The position numbers and the translations under genes were made by a program. 64,000 nucleotides of DNA from NCBI GenBank assembly GCA_016211105.1, contig JACQSX010000016.1, positions 186,001 to 250,000 on the forward strand, given 5' to 3'. The notes under the pieces were generated by a model. It worked only from the letters and a program-made list of their open reading frames with translations. It ran no database searches and was not told the origin of the DNA. Source of the DNA: Acidobacteriota bacterium. Lineage in GTDB: Bacteria > Acidobacteriota > UBA6911 > JACQSX01. Positions 41,095 to 49,640 of this stretch are shown in pieces (position 1 is the first letter of the stretch; each line of letters begins with the position of its first letter).

Positions 41095-42756
41095 TTACCT
41101 GATGGCATCGTCCTTCAGTACCCTGGATAGCGCCTGTCGGCCTTCTTTGGTGATGGACACGGCGCCTTTGTTGTCGATATTTAGCAAGCCGATATCTTTC
41201 ATAATCCTGACACAGTTCCAGTGGCGGGATGATCTGAAATCCGGCTTGTAATCCTGATCTTTGAGTATTCGGCCCTCGGTCCGGTGCAGCCAGCAGCTCT
41301 CGAGCTTTCCCTTCTCATACATAATCCTGTCGTGCTGCTCAAGCACAAACGGCTCGATCAACCGCCGGAATGCCACAGGCCATGACAGCTTTGGGTCCAA
41401 CCAGGAATCAAGTTGAGGTAACACCGTGCCTGCATGGAGGTTCGGACCCGCGTTCGAATTAATGTAACCACTGCATTGATTCGGGGCGTTCCGCCATTTT
41501 GCGAAAAGGACAGATAGTATCGCAGCCGCTACTGCCGCGCTTACCTGTGGAGCCCCATCCGCAAGGTCTACAAGACTCCATTCGCTCCGCTTGCTCGTTG
41601 CTCCCAGTGTTTTCTGCGCTTCTAGACAAGCTAATGTGGTCGGGACCGTGACGGTCTTAAGGCGCCGCAGCAGAAGGTAAGGGCGAGTCACATCTCCAAA
41701 TATGGGCTCCAGCGTGGATTTGAAGTCAGGTCCAGCAAAAGCCTCATAGATGGATTTCACGGGTACGCCGGTCGACTCGCTGCCCGCGACGTCCAGAACA
41801 GCAGCCAATAAATGCTCCAGTGCTAGTGTCAAATACTCATGAACGCAAAATTGCGTCCAGAACCCAAAGCAACTCTCCAACTGAGGGGGGACGTCATAAC
41901 GAATCGGTTTTTGGACGTCGAGCCACAGCACGTGACAGTAGTAAGGGGGGTAAACCAGGTAGTGGTCACTGGCATTGATCGACGGTTTGAAACCGGCACT
42001 GTTATATTGCGACATGACATGAAGGATTAGTCCCAGCGTGTGTCTCCGCAGTGTGTCAGCCGTCGATGGTCGTGGGTTATCCCAAGCGAAGAAGAGATCC
42101 CGTAGCAGGGTCCGCTCACGCTATGCAAATGGCTCGCGGAGAGCGTCGAGGGAGACAGATCCAGCTGACTTCTGCAGCACCACGAACGGGAAGGTGTTTT
42201 CTTCGAAGTGTTTGTTCTTACAGAACGTGGTTTGTGATACGACGCTGTGATACGCTTCTGCCAGTTCCGTTGCTGTGCCTGGAGCACAATGCTCAATTCC
42301 GTCTTCAGTTTGCGATGTTAAGCGGAGATCGTAGAGAGATCCACCGTAATACTGGCCGTACGCCCCCATGGCATTGGAAGGGAGTACCTTGAAATTAGTG
42401 TCGATCTCGCCGGTTGCCTTGAACTTTTCGAGTTTCGGTCCGACTACCTGGCTGCCAACCACTGACGATTTGGGATTCAACGACAGGGTGGAGAGCGCTA
42501 GGAAGGCTTCTCTGCGCCGGAAGGCCTGATTGAACTGGGCGTAGTTTCTTGGCCGTTCGAAGTGCTCAATGTGCCAAAGCGCCCATGGGTAAAAAGAGTA
42601 GTACCTCGCTCGACTTGTCTGCGTGATAATTCCGGTCAACAGGTAATTTGTTATGAGGAATGCCACCCGTGAGAGTCCGAGAGGATCGCGCCCCCCAAGT
42701 TCCGTCACGACCCGTTTGCTCCAGCGAGGAATTTGAATGGCGGATGCCTTTGGCAT
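41095..42756 (-). pseudogene. Unknown 553-codon gene interrupted by an in-frame TAG
   Basis: Frames 42121-42756 and 41095-42015 are in the same phase and the DNA between is open apart from one TAG (42121-42123). It reads 'VSLDALREPFA', stop, then 'RERTLLRDLFFAWDNPRPST' and 'HTLGLILHVMSQYNSAGFKP'. The protein begins 'MPKASAIQIPRWSKRVVTEL' and includes 'YYSFYPWALWHIEHFERP'; its end resembles a winged-helix ('IMKDIGLLNIDNKGAVSITK'). I do not recognise the family. It lies 53 bases upstream of the PLD-like gene on the same strand, suggesting a two-gene unit. The stop is a single-base lesion (for example CAG to TAG), so a pseudogene or an assembly error. Confidence 0.6.
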
Positions 42757-43034
42757 TGCTGCACCATGATACCAGCGTCAGAGTCTTCTGACGTGCCGCA
42801 TTGAGAGTACGGCCAAGAATTATACGAATTGTCCCGACCTGAGCGCAGACTGCAGTTTCGGTCTCGGCCGCAGATTCTGCGCCTTGCGAATTGCTGTAGG
42901 GGCAATGAAATTCGGGTCAGCGCAAGCAGACCTGGCTTGTCTTCAGAGCGAATCAAGATGTTTTGGCCGGCCAAAATCAAACTTTAAACCTGCTTGGCCG
43001 AGACGGCCGCAGGAAGAATGTCAATGCCGTCTTC

Positions 43035-43247
43035 TCAGCACCGAGCCACGGCGAAGAACAACGAAAAGTACAGGCAAACCAAAATCGTCGGGCAGATGAT
43101 CGTCATCGCCACGGGCGCTAGTGCCCTCCGCAGGATCGATTTCGGCCAGGACTTTGCTAGTCGAAACGTTACCCACCCCAGGGCCAAGGCCGATACCAGG
43201 AAAACCCCCGATACCGCATACAAAGTGATTTCGTTTAGTATGTTCAT
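43035..43247 (-). CDS. Small putative membrane protein
   Basis: Taken from the ATG at 43247, about 70 residues with two hydrophobic segments: 'LYAVSGVFLVSALALGWVTF' and 'MTIICPTILVCLYFSLFFAV', separated by a basic loop 'RLAKSWPKSILRRALAP'. The open frame extends to 43316. There is no clear ribosome-binding site and no known family. The hydrophobic periodicity is the only support. Confidence 0.35.
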   Translation of the reverse strand: MNILNEITLYAVSGVFLVSALALGWVTFRLAKSWPKSILRRALAPVAMTIICPTILVCLYFSLFFAVARC

Positions 43248-43386
43248 ATCGAAGCAGTCGGTTTTCAGCGGAAAAGGTAACGGCCAAAGTGAGGAAAAAA
43301 GTTGCTTTTTGCTCAAGGCGCTAACTGGTAGAAGTTTCGAAATACGGATTTATTCTTCGTTTGGCTGTCCGGTCACTTTTCGCGGG

Positions 43387-43974
43387 TTACTGGCTGCCGC
43401 CGGGTACGGAAGAGCTACGAAATTCGTTAAGCTGCTGCCGCTCTTCGGCGAATCTGTAAAGCTGATGTTTAAAGCCTTGATACCACCACCTCATGCCAAT
43501 TTTACGTGCTTCTTTGTACGCCTGGCGGCCATCCCAGCCTTGAAAAGCGATGCGATACATACCTACCATCAGTCCGGTCCGATCCGCGCCGCGCCTGCAG
43601 TGGACAAAAATGGGATAATTTCCCGGATCAGTCAGGATGCGCAGGAAAGTTTGAATGGAGTCATCGTCAGCAACCAGCCTGCGGGAGTTGAGCGGTATGT
43701 GAACATATTTCATTCCCAGTTTCTTGACGACGTCCTTTTCTTGATCCCCTTCTGGACGAAAATTGATGACCGTTTTTACCCCCTTCTCTTTTAACAAGTG
43801 AAAACCAACTTGGCTGGGTTGCCCTCCACGATACAAATCTTTGGTCACCGTATGAAAACGTGGGAGGTCGTCCGACGAGGAAGTTGTACCGCGACCTGTT
43901 CGTAAAGCCAAGACAGCGAAGACCAGGAATAGCGGCAAAACCGTGACCCAGGTCAATTTGCGAAAGCGTTGCAT
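43387..43974 (-). CDS. Secreted or membrane-anchored dual-specificity phosphatase
   Basis: This 195-aa protein has an N-terminal hydrophobic anchor ('LTWVTVLPLFLVFAVLAL'), then 'FHTVTKDLYRGGQPSQVGF', 'GVKTVINFRPEGDQEKDV' and the catalytic loop 'IFVHCRRGADRTGLMVGMYR' (CX5R with HC and RT). This is the cysteine-dependent DSP/PTP-like group often predicted to act on phosphoproteins or phosphoinositides outside the cytoplasm. It is monocistronic as far as can be seen. Confidence 0.88.
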   Translation of the reverse strand: MQRFRKLTWVTVLPLFLVFAVLALRTGRGTTSSSDDLPRFHTVTKDLYRGGQPSQVGFHLLKEKGVKTVINFRPEGDQEKDVVKKLGMKYVHIPLNSRRLVADDDSIQTFLRILTDPGNYPIFVHCRRGADRTGLMVGMYRIAFQGWDGRQAYKEARKIGMRWWYQGFKHQLYRFAEERQQLNEFRSSSVPGGSQ

Positions 43975-44029
43975 AAGTATTTATTTACCCGCTGTGGTGC
44001 CGCGCTAATTTCATAGGGCTGGCCATCCT

Positions 44030-44394
44030 TCAAAAAGAGTTGCCTGAACGGCGGACGCGTATTTTTCGTTCGGTTGCAATCACCAGACTACCTTCCCAAT
44101 GTTCCACTGCTTCAGTCTCAAAGATCGTTCGAACTCTCTTCGTCAGAGCAACTCGCCCTGGTTCAGACAAGCGAACAATCAAAAGACCGACATGAGTTCC
44201 TGGAACATAGCGTCGAATGTCAGAGAAGTCTAGATCTTGAGTGATCAGAAAACGTTTGGCTCGCCGAGTTGCCTCTCAGATTTCCTCGTCTGCTCGTCCT
44301 ATGAGCTCTTCTGCGATGACCGTATCCACGCTGCCAACCTTGTGAGATCATAGACCAGTGCGGCAGGAAGGTTTTCGTCCAGTTTGATCCTCAC
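44030..44394 (-). pseudogene. Decayed DUF5615 PIN-like toxin
   Basis: From GTG 44394, overlapping the DUF433 stop (GTGA), the frame gives 'RIKLDENLPAALVYDLTRL'. It then shifts by one base near 44340 to 'SVDTVIAEELIGRADEEI', meets TGA at 44276-44278 (a Trp TGG would be expected) and continues 'EATRRAKRFLITQDLDFSDI' and 'GTHVGLLIVRLSEPGR' to a proper stop. The sum is a normal-length DUF5615 toxin with two independent lesions, so this is a true pseudogene and not a single read error. The antitoxin upstream is intact. Confidence 0.8.
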
Positions 44395-44630
44395 AGCTTG
44401 GTCGGAATCTCGGGGAGAGGTAGGTCTTCCTCAGCAGACGCTGCAGCAAAGGCAATGGCTGCTCGTACATCCTCTTCGGTAAGAGATGGGAAATCAGCAA
44501 GTATCTCACTGATGGTGGCCCCTTCAGCGAGACTCGCCAGCACGGTGCGTAGCGTCACCCTAGTTCCCTTGATCACAGGCTGGCCTCCGCAAATATTGGG
44601 GTTCCGCACGATTCGGCTTTGATAATCCAT
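44391..44630 (-). CDS. DUF433 antitoxin (orphaned)
   Basis: A 79-aa DUF433 protein: 'IVRNPNICGGQPVIKGTRVT', then 'LASLAEGATISEILADFPSL' and 'TEEDVRAAIAFAAA'. This is the same family as the protein at 22087-22416 but a different subtype, with a short acidic C-terminus. It is intact and coupled to a toxin gene carrying two lesions. It may persist as a free repressor or as an 'anti-addiction' antitoxin. Confidence 0.85.
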   Translation of the reverse strand: MDYQSRIVRNPNICGGQPVIKGTRVTLRTVLASLAEGATISEILADFPSLTEEDVRAAIAFAAASAEEDLPLPEIPTKL

Positions 44631-44807
44631 CGCTCTTTCTTCCTCAGTTTGCTGTGGTATTACAACACATGATGCGAAATGTTGTTGAGGGAAGGGAACC
44701 TTTTCTCATGCCGCATATTCAAGTTGAACGTAGCAGGTCTGAGACACCGGTCGGACTGGGGATTATTGGCCGGCCAGTGCGCGACATCTGGCCTGTGACC
44801 CGTTGTA

Positions 44808-44996
44808 TTAACGCTTCTCAGCCAGTTTTTTGATGACATCTTCTGCCTTTGCTTTGAACCCGTCATTCATCCTTGAGATCTTCTGCAGCTCATCAATAAC
44901 CCGCTCACGCTGATTCAGTTTCCATTCGGCTTGGGGCAATTGGGGACTCTTGACTTTTCGTCGTAATCCTCTAACATAAAATTTTGCGGTTGACAT
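44808..44996 (-). CDS. Small basic unknown protein
   Basis: A 62-aa frame, 'MSTAKFYVRGLRRKVKSPQL' ending in 'NDGFKAKAEDVIKKLAEKR', lysine-rich and mostly helical. The amino-acid make-up looks protein-like and the frame is clear of known genes, but there is no ribosome-binding site or known domain. Could be an orphan small regulator or spurious. Confidence 0.35.
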   Translation of the reverse strand: MSTAKFYVRGLRRKVKSPQLPQAEWKLNQRERVIDELQKISRMNDGFKAKAEDVIKKLAEKR

Positions 44997-45017
44997 GGTA
45001 CAGGTTGGGTGATGTCG

Positions 45018-45048
45018 GCTCGCGTTCTTCGCGGGCTTCTTTGTTTTT
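45018..45048 (+). terminator. Terminator-like hairpin in the FHA gene leader
   Basis: A 7-bp stem GCTCGCG/CGCGGGC (one G-U pair) with loop TTCTT is followed by TTCTTTGTTTTT, then directly GGAGG and the ATG at 45058. There is no plus-strand gene close upstream for it to terminate. It may block read-through into, or attenuate, the FHA gene. Confidence 0.45.
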
Positions 45049-45057
45049 GGAGGTAGT

Positions 45058-45471
45058 ATGTTGACGTTCCCGAGGCTGGTCCCGCTGACCGATATTGCTC
45101 AAGAAGCTGTCAATGGAGACCCAGTGATCATCCAACGATTTCCGTTCAAAGTAGGCCGCGAGAGGCGTAGCACGGCAGTTAAGATCTCAAATTTAGCAAA
45201 CCGTCTGACAGGCCCGGCAAGAGGGAACGATTTGCAGCTCATCGATGATGGCGAATGTGTGAACGTTTCAAGCTCGCATTTTATGATCGAAGCTGAGGGC
45301 GGCAAGTATTTTATCACTGACCTCGGCAGCCAGTGCGGAACCATCGTAGAAGGGAAGAGACTGGGCGGCAATCGCCGTGGAGGGCGCCAGGAGCTTCTGG
45401 ACCAAGAAGTGATTATCGTAGGTTCGGCAAAGTCACCCTTTGTTTTCAAATTTCGAACTCCCGCTGCGTAA
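45058..45471 (+). CDS. FHA-domain protein
   Basis: This 137-aa single-domain forkhead-associated protein has 'RFPFKVGRERRSTAVKISNL', 'NDLQLIDDGECVNVSSSHFM' and 'YFITDLGSQCGTIVEGKRL'. It keeps the Gly-Arg, Ser-x-x-His and late Asn/Asp-Gly-type positions that bind phosphothreonine. It starts at ATG behind GGAGGTAGT. FHA proteins act as adaptors for Ser/Thr kinases or type VI secretion, but no kinase or secretion gene is adjacent. Confidence 0.85.
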   Translation: MLTFPRLVPLTDIAQEAVNGDPVIIQRFPFKVGRERRSTAVKISNLANRLTGPARGNDLQLIDDGECVNVSSSHFMIEAEGGKYFITDLGSQCGTIVEGKRLGGNRRGGRQELLDQEVIIVGSAKSPFVFKFRTPAA

Positions 45472-45849
45472 ATCTTTTTTTTCTTTCTCTCTCTGGGTGA
45501 TCTCGGCCGAGCCTGAGGGTGCAGGCGCGATCACTGAATTATGCCACTACCGTCCAGATGCAAGCTCGGTGCTGCTCTTTTGAAGCAATGCTATACGGGA
45601 TATTCAAAGCAAGCCGGTATGGTGGCTGCCCAATGCCCCAGGCGGGCGCTTACTTGAGTCGTTATGTAATCTTCCTCAGAGACTCTCAATACCTCGTACT
45701 GAGAATGTGTGAAGAAATTCGAAATAAGTCCCATCGATTTGGACAACTCGGCCTGGCGCAGATGATATGCCAATTCTTTCACGCCTTCTGACGGGGAGGC
45801 TATCAACTGTCACCCCCTTGAGGCCCGCTCCCATTCTTTTTAGACGTTC
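45472..45849. other. No gene seen
   Basis: About 380 bases after the FHA gene. It contains a pyrimidine-rich run immediately after the stop (CTTTTTTTTCTTTCTCTCTCT). Both strands have short overlapping frames without motifs or ribosome-binding sites. I find no supportable feature. Confidence 0.5.
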
Positions 45850-47412
45850 TCAGGGAGGGCTGGAGATTTCGATCCTTTTCTCCTGGCTGTGGGGCGGAAA
45901 TCTGCGGGTTACCAGGCGATAAATGCGGGCTTCGTGTATTAGTGTTTCCAGTTGGTAGTGCTCCTCAATTAGTTTACGAAATTGTGGATAGTTCTCAAGC
46001 CGGGCATTGCGCTGCACATCGATGATGTACCGCGGGCGCACCGCGCCGAGGGTCTGCACGGTTTGGAGCTGCGTGAGCGGGTGTGAGGCATTCCTTGGTA
46101 CATCGGCGCCCACGTCATATTCCATGAAGCCGGCTGCAATAACCCGATCACTCAGAAAGTAAAGCTCCGGCTTCGGTCCCCAGACAAAGATTGGATCTGA
46201 AGATATGGTTCTGGATCTCACGTGCCGGGCGATGTCCGCATTTTTTCGATTGTCCTTGCACATTCCCCAGAGCTGCACGTGCTCGTGTGAATGCGGATCC
46301 AGGAAAAAGTACCAGTGTGCCAACGTCCGTGCATGAAACCAGACAAATGACAGAAGGAAAGCGCCGCTGACGATCCGGCAAATAGCCTTGTTCTGTCTCA
46401 AGTGGCGATTCTGCCATAGGTAAGTTGCCCCCATCGCACCCAGCAAGGCCATAGGTGGAAGCACCTGAATGAAGTAGTTGGCATAAAATCGCCTTCCTGC
46501 AACAACTCCGATAGACGCAGTGAGCAGCCAATAGGCTGCCACTCTATACGCCCGGGTGCGCCCCTTGTTGCTTGCTCGGCCTTGCCAGATTAGCAGCCAA
46601 AGCCAGGTGTAGATCAATCCGAAGGATGTGGAGGAGCGAACCAGCTTGCGCAGAAACGTGAGTTTGTCCACGCTGGCCACGTAAGAGATTTCGTAGCTGA
46701 TGGACTGTTCCCACCACGGCATCAAGATGCCGCTGCGAATAATGTATGTCATCAATAAGCCGATCACACACAGATAGCCTCCACATAACAGTCCCGTCGA
46801 TCTTGTACGTGGTAGGTCCGAACCAGACATGTGATGGTCACGAGTCAGGGCGAGGAAACCTACGAAGAGCAACAGTTGGGTCATTGCTACCGGTTTCGTG
46901 ATGGCGGCGCATGAGGACAAGAAGCCGGCCCAAAAGAAGCAGTGGAGTCGACGCTGAATCAACCCCTGCAAAAAGCAGAACATGGCAGCAGTCGTGAACA
47001 CTACCATGATGGTCTCTGTGTTCATGCCTGTGATTCGGGGCGTGTAGAAGGTGGTACTGGCAAGCGCATAAATGATTGCGGCACCTCCGCCGACAGCCGG
47101 AGAAAAAAATGAAGATCCGATGCAGAACAGCAGGGTGCTTATCAGGAAAACCAGCAGGAGTGAACCGAAGTGAATGGCGTTCATATTCAAGCCCACCACT
47201 TTGAATAAAAGGGCGCAGAACATGAAGATGGGGGGTTGCTTGTCTAGCCAGATGTCGTGGTAGAGTCGGCCTCCCTGCAGGAGCACTTTGGAGCCGTTGG
47301 CCCACCAAGCCTCGTCGACAAAGATGAAGGGGTGCTGAAAATAGGGTATCCGCAACAACGCCGACACCGCACAACTTGAAGCAACCAAAGCAATTTTGGT
47401 TTGAAGTTTCAT
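45850..47412 (-). CDS. GT-C superfamily membrane glycosyltransferase (PMT/ArnT-like)
   Basis: This 520-aa protein has about ten membrane segments. The first extracytoplasmic loop has 'PFIFVDEAWWANGSKVLLQG' and 'DIWLDKQPPIFMFCALLFK'. The acidic DE and the 'D/KQPP' wording are typical of dolichyl/undecaprenyl-phosphate-sugar-dependent GT39/GT83 enzymes. The C-terminal soluble part includes 'DPIFVWGPKPELYFLSDR'. It would move a sugar from a lipid carrier to an envelope acceptor; substrate unknown. No flanking polysaccharide cluster is present. Confidence 0.82.
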   Translation of the reverse strand: MKLQTKIALVASSCAVSALLRIPYFQHPFIFVDEAWWANGSKVLLQGGRLYHDIWLDKQPPIFMFCALLFKVVGLNMNAIHFGSLLLVFLISTLLFCIGSSFFSPAVGGGAAIIYALASTTFYTPRITGMNTETIMVVFTTAAMFCFLQGLIQRRLHCFFWAGFLSSCAAITKPVAMTQLLLFVGFLALTRDHHMSGSDLPRTRSTGLLCGGYLCVIGLLMTYIIRSGILMPWWEQSISYEISYVASVDKLTFLRKLVRSSTSFGLIYTWLWLLIWQGRASNKGRTRAYRVAAYWLLTASIGVVAGRRFYANYFIQVLPPMALLGAMGATYLWQNRHLRQNKAICRIVSGAFLLSFVWFHARTLAHWYFFLDPHSHEHVQLWGMCKDNRKNADIARHVRSRTISSDPIFVWGPKPELYFLSDRVIAAGFMEYDVGADVPRNASHPLTQLQTVQTLGAVRPRYIIDVQRNARLENYPQFRKLIEEHYQLETLIHEARIYRLVTRRFPPHSQEKRIEISSPP

Positions 47413-47669
47413 CGCCCTATATTCGCGTGATGGTAAATTTGCTAGATTGCAACTCCCGGTTGTGTGGGTACCGGGTTTCAGCGCAAGAGTTTACCATTAG
47501 GGAAGAGAAAAAACCAAGGAAAGGGATCAATGGCGCAGTAGAATAAGTAGGTTGTTGCCGCGTACATGTTGGGCTAATGTTGTCACGCGTTGGCCGCAAC
47601 TAGGTTGCGAGGGCGCAGATTATTTGTTGCCCAGGAAAGGGTGACACTGCCAAGTCAAAAAGGAGGAGG

Positions 47670-48320
47670 ATGAATCCAGGTAGAAGATTTCCAAGAGTTT
47701 GTTGGCCTTTGTTGCTGGCGATTTTCTTCGCGTATGCCGTTTCATCGCTGGCCCAGGTCGGTTCCCGGCCGGCGGATCAGTGGATTCCGGTGCTGGAATC
47801 CCCAAACCGCATTGAAAACTTAAAGATTCCTCAGGTCGTGGCCGCTCTTCACTTAAAACAGGGGAATGTGGTGGCAGATATCGGCGCTGGCTCGGGATTG
47901 TTTAGCAGGGCGATTGCCAAAGAAATCGGATCCGGCACTCTCTATGCAGCCGACATCGATTCGGAGCTATTGAGGCATATCGATGCCACGTGTAAAACCG
48001 AGAAAATCGACAACGTCAAGACCGTCCTGGCTGTTCCCGAGGACCCAAAACTTCCTACCCAGATGGATCTGATTTTTATATGCGATACGTTGCACCATAT
48101 TGCCAATCCCGACAAATATCTGACCAAGCTTCCCGCCTATCTGAAGTCCGGAGGACGAATCGCAGTCATCGATTTTCGAGACAATTGGCCTGCGGGACAT
48201 GAATCGATGCGTTACACCACGGAACAGCTCGAATCCTGGATGAAGGCGGCTGGCTTGAAGAAGGTGGAAGACCTGAACATTCCTAAGGAGGCGTTTTTTC
48301 ATATCTACGCAAAGGAATGA
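47670..48320 (+). CDS. Exported-type class I SAM methyltransferase
   Basis: A 216-aa protein. AAGGAGGAGG lies just before the ATG. The N-terminus is a signal peptide ('PLLLAIFFAYAVSSLAQ'). The Rossmann methyltransferase follows, with motif I 'VVADIGAGSGLFSRAIA', acidic strand end 'LYAADIDSELL' and 'MDLIFICDTLHHIANPDKYL'. Methyltransferases with a signal peptide are a known but odd group seen in several environmental phyla. SAM availability outside the cytoplasm is unclear, so the hydrophobic segment may serve as a membrane anchor. Confidence 0.85.
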   Translation: MNPGRRFPRVCWPLLLAIFFAYAVSSLAQVGSRPADQWIPVLESPNRIENLKIPQVVAALHLKQGNVVADIGAGSGLFSRAIAKEIGSGTLYAADIDSELLRHIDATCKTEKIDNVKTVLAVPEDPKLPTQMDLIFICDTLHHIANPDKYLTKLPAYLKSGGRIAVIDFRDNWPAGHESMRYTTEQLESWMKAAGLKKVEDLNIPKEAFFHIYAKE

Positions 48321-48402
48321 GCTTCTGCGAAAGACTCCCAGGCAAAGGCCAGGTGGAGCGTGTGCGCCGCATCCATGAGCGATTGTGCAAGGCGCTGACG
48401 GC

Positions 48403-49434
48403 GTGAAAAGCAATCGATTCTTGAGCGCCTGCCGTCGCCAAAAGACAGATAAGATCCCCGTCTGGTTCATGCGACAGGCAGGGCGATACCTTCCCGAATA
48501 CCGGGCATTGCGGCAGAAATATTCCATTCTTCAAATCTGTAAAACTCCAGAGCTAGCCTGCCGGGTTACCCTTCAGCCGTTGGAAAGATTCGAGGTGGAT
48601 GCGGCAATCATCTTTGCGGACCTGCTTCTGCCTTTGGAGCCGATGGGCCTGAGATTTGACTTCCAGGAAGGAGAAGGCCCAGTTATTTTCAATCCGATTA
48701 GCGCCGTTGAAGATGTAGATCGATTGCGTCCGTTTCAGCCGGAAGAAGACTTGCGATTCATACTGGATGCGGTCTCCAGAGTCGCAGCCGAACTGGGTGA
48801 CAGGCTTCCGTTGATTGGATTTGCTGGGGCTCCGTTCACACTTGCCAGTTACATGATTGAGGGTGGCTCCAGTCGGAATTTTGAGGAGACGAAGAAGTTC
48901 ATGTATCACCATCCGCAGGCATGGCACAGCTTGCTGGATTTTTTGGCGCGCCATCAAGCGGCTTTCTTGCGGGCGCAAGTTCGATCCGGCGCCTCAGCGG
49001 TGCAAGTCTTCGATAGTTGGCTGGGCGCTCTGGGACCGGAAGATTTTAGGAATTACGTGCAACCGCACTCCACGGCCATGTTACGGGAGGTAGCCGCGGG
49101 CGGGGTTCCGGTGATTCACTTTGCGACCGGAGTAGGTGGTTATTTGGAGGATTTTGCCCGTTGCGGAGGGGATGTTGTAGGGCTGGACTGGCGCGTTGAT
49201 CTGCAACAGGCCCGAGCCATTTTGCGCCAGCAGGCGGTGCAGGGAAACTTGGACCCTGCTTGTCTCCTGGCGCCTACCGAGGAATTGATGCGGCAGACCG
49301 AAGCGATCTTGAAACAGGCAGGGACGGAACCGGGATATATTTTCAACCTGGGTCATGGAATCCTGCCCTCCACGCCATTGGAAAATGTGCGGGCCGTCGT
49401 CGAGCTGGTGCATGCGTACTCGATCGAGGGGTGA
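48403..49434 (+). CDS. hemE: Uroporphyrinogen decarboxylase
   Basis: Decarboxylates uroporphyrinogen III to coproporphyrinogen III in haem synthesis. HemE signatures: 'IPVWFMRQAGRYLPEYRALR', 'DAAIIFADLLLPLEPMG', 'IGFAGAPFTLASYMIEGG' and 'FNLGHGILPSTPLENV'. About 343 aa from GTG 48403 ('KSNRFLSACRRQ...'). GTG 48385 would add six residues and is the alternative. First gene of a hemE-hemH-hemY group; spacing to hemH is about 200 bases and contains a dispersed palindrome. Confidence 0.95.
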   Translation: MKSNRFLSACRRQKTDKIPVWFMRQAGRYLPEYRALRQKYSILQICKTPELACRVTLQPLERFEVDAAIIFADLLLPLEPMGLRFDFQEGEGPVIFNPISAVEDVDRLRPFQPEEDLRFILDAVSRVAAELGDRLPLIGFAGAPFTLASYMIEGGSSRNFEETKKFMYHHPQAWHSLLDFLARHQAAFLRAQVRSGASAVQVFDSWLGALGPEDFRNYVQPHSTAMLREVAAGGVPVIHFATGVGGYLEDFARCGGDVVGLDWRVDLQQARAILRQQAVQGNLDPACLLAPTEELMRQTEAILKQAGTEPGYIFNLGHGILPSTPLENVRAVVELVHAYSIEG

Positions 49435-49535
49435 TCCATCATGTCGAATTTCGAATGTCGAATGGTATCTTAGAAAAGACAGGAGCCAGTCTGTAACGGT
49501 GAAACAGGAAATTCATCGTCCTGCTGGGAATGGCA

Positions 49536-49563
49536 GTAGAAACGCGACATGTCGCGTCTCTAC
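49536..49563. repeat. Dispersed palindrome, copy 5
   Basis: 28 bp with arms GTAGAAACGCGACA/TGTCGCGTCTCTAC, with a single mismatch (A for G at the sixth base). It lies between hemE and hemH, 78 bases before the hemH start. The centre is the same as the copy at 9051-9076. Confidence 0.88.
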
Positions 49564-49640
49564 CAGGCTGCCGGTCCCAGTGTTGCAGTTCGAGTGAATC
49601 GGGCTTTGCTGGTATAGGATCACATCCCTTGACCGGAATC

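Noticed and set aside
45519-45791. 90-aa plus-strand frame after the FHA gene
   Set aside because: No ribosome-binding site, no motif, and a competing frame of similar size on the other strand; not supportable.
49530-49640. N-terminal extension of ferrochelatase
   Set aside because: The extension translates a dispersed palindrome ('VETRHVASLPG') and is not ferrochelatase-like; ATG 49641 matches the family start.
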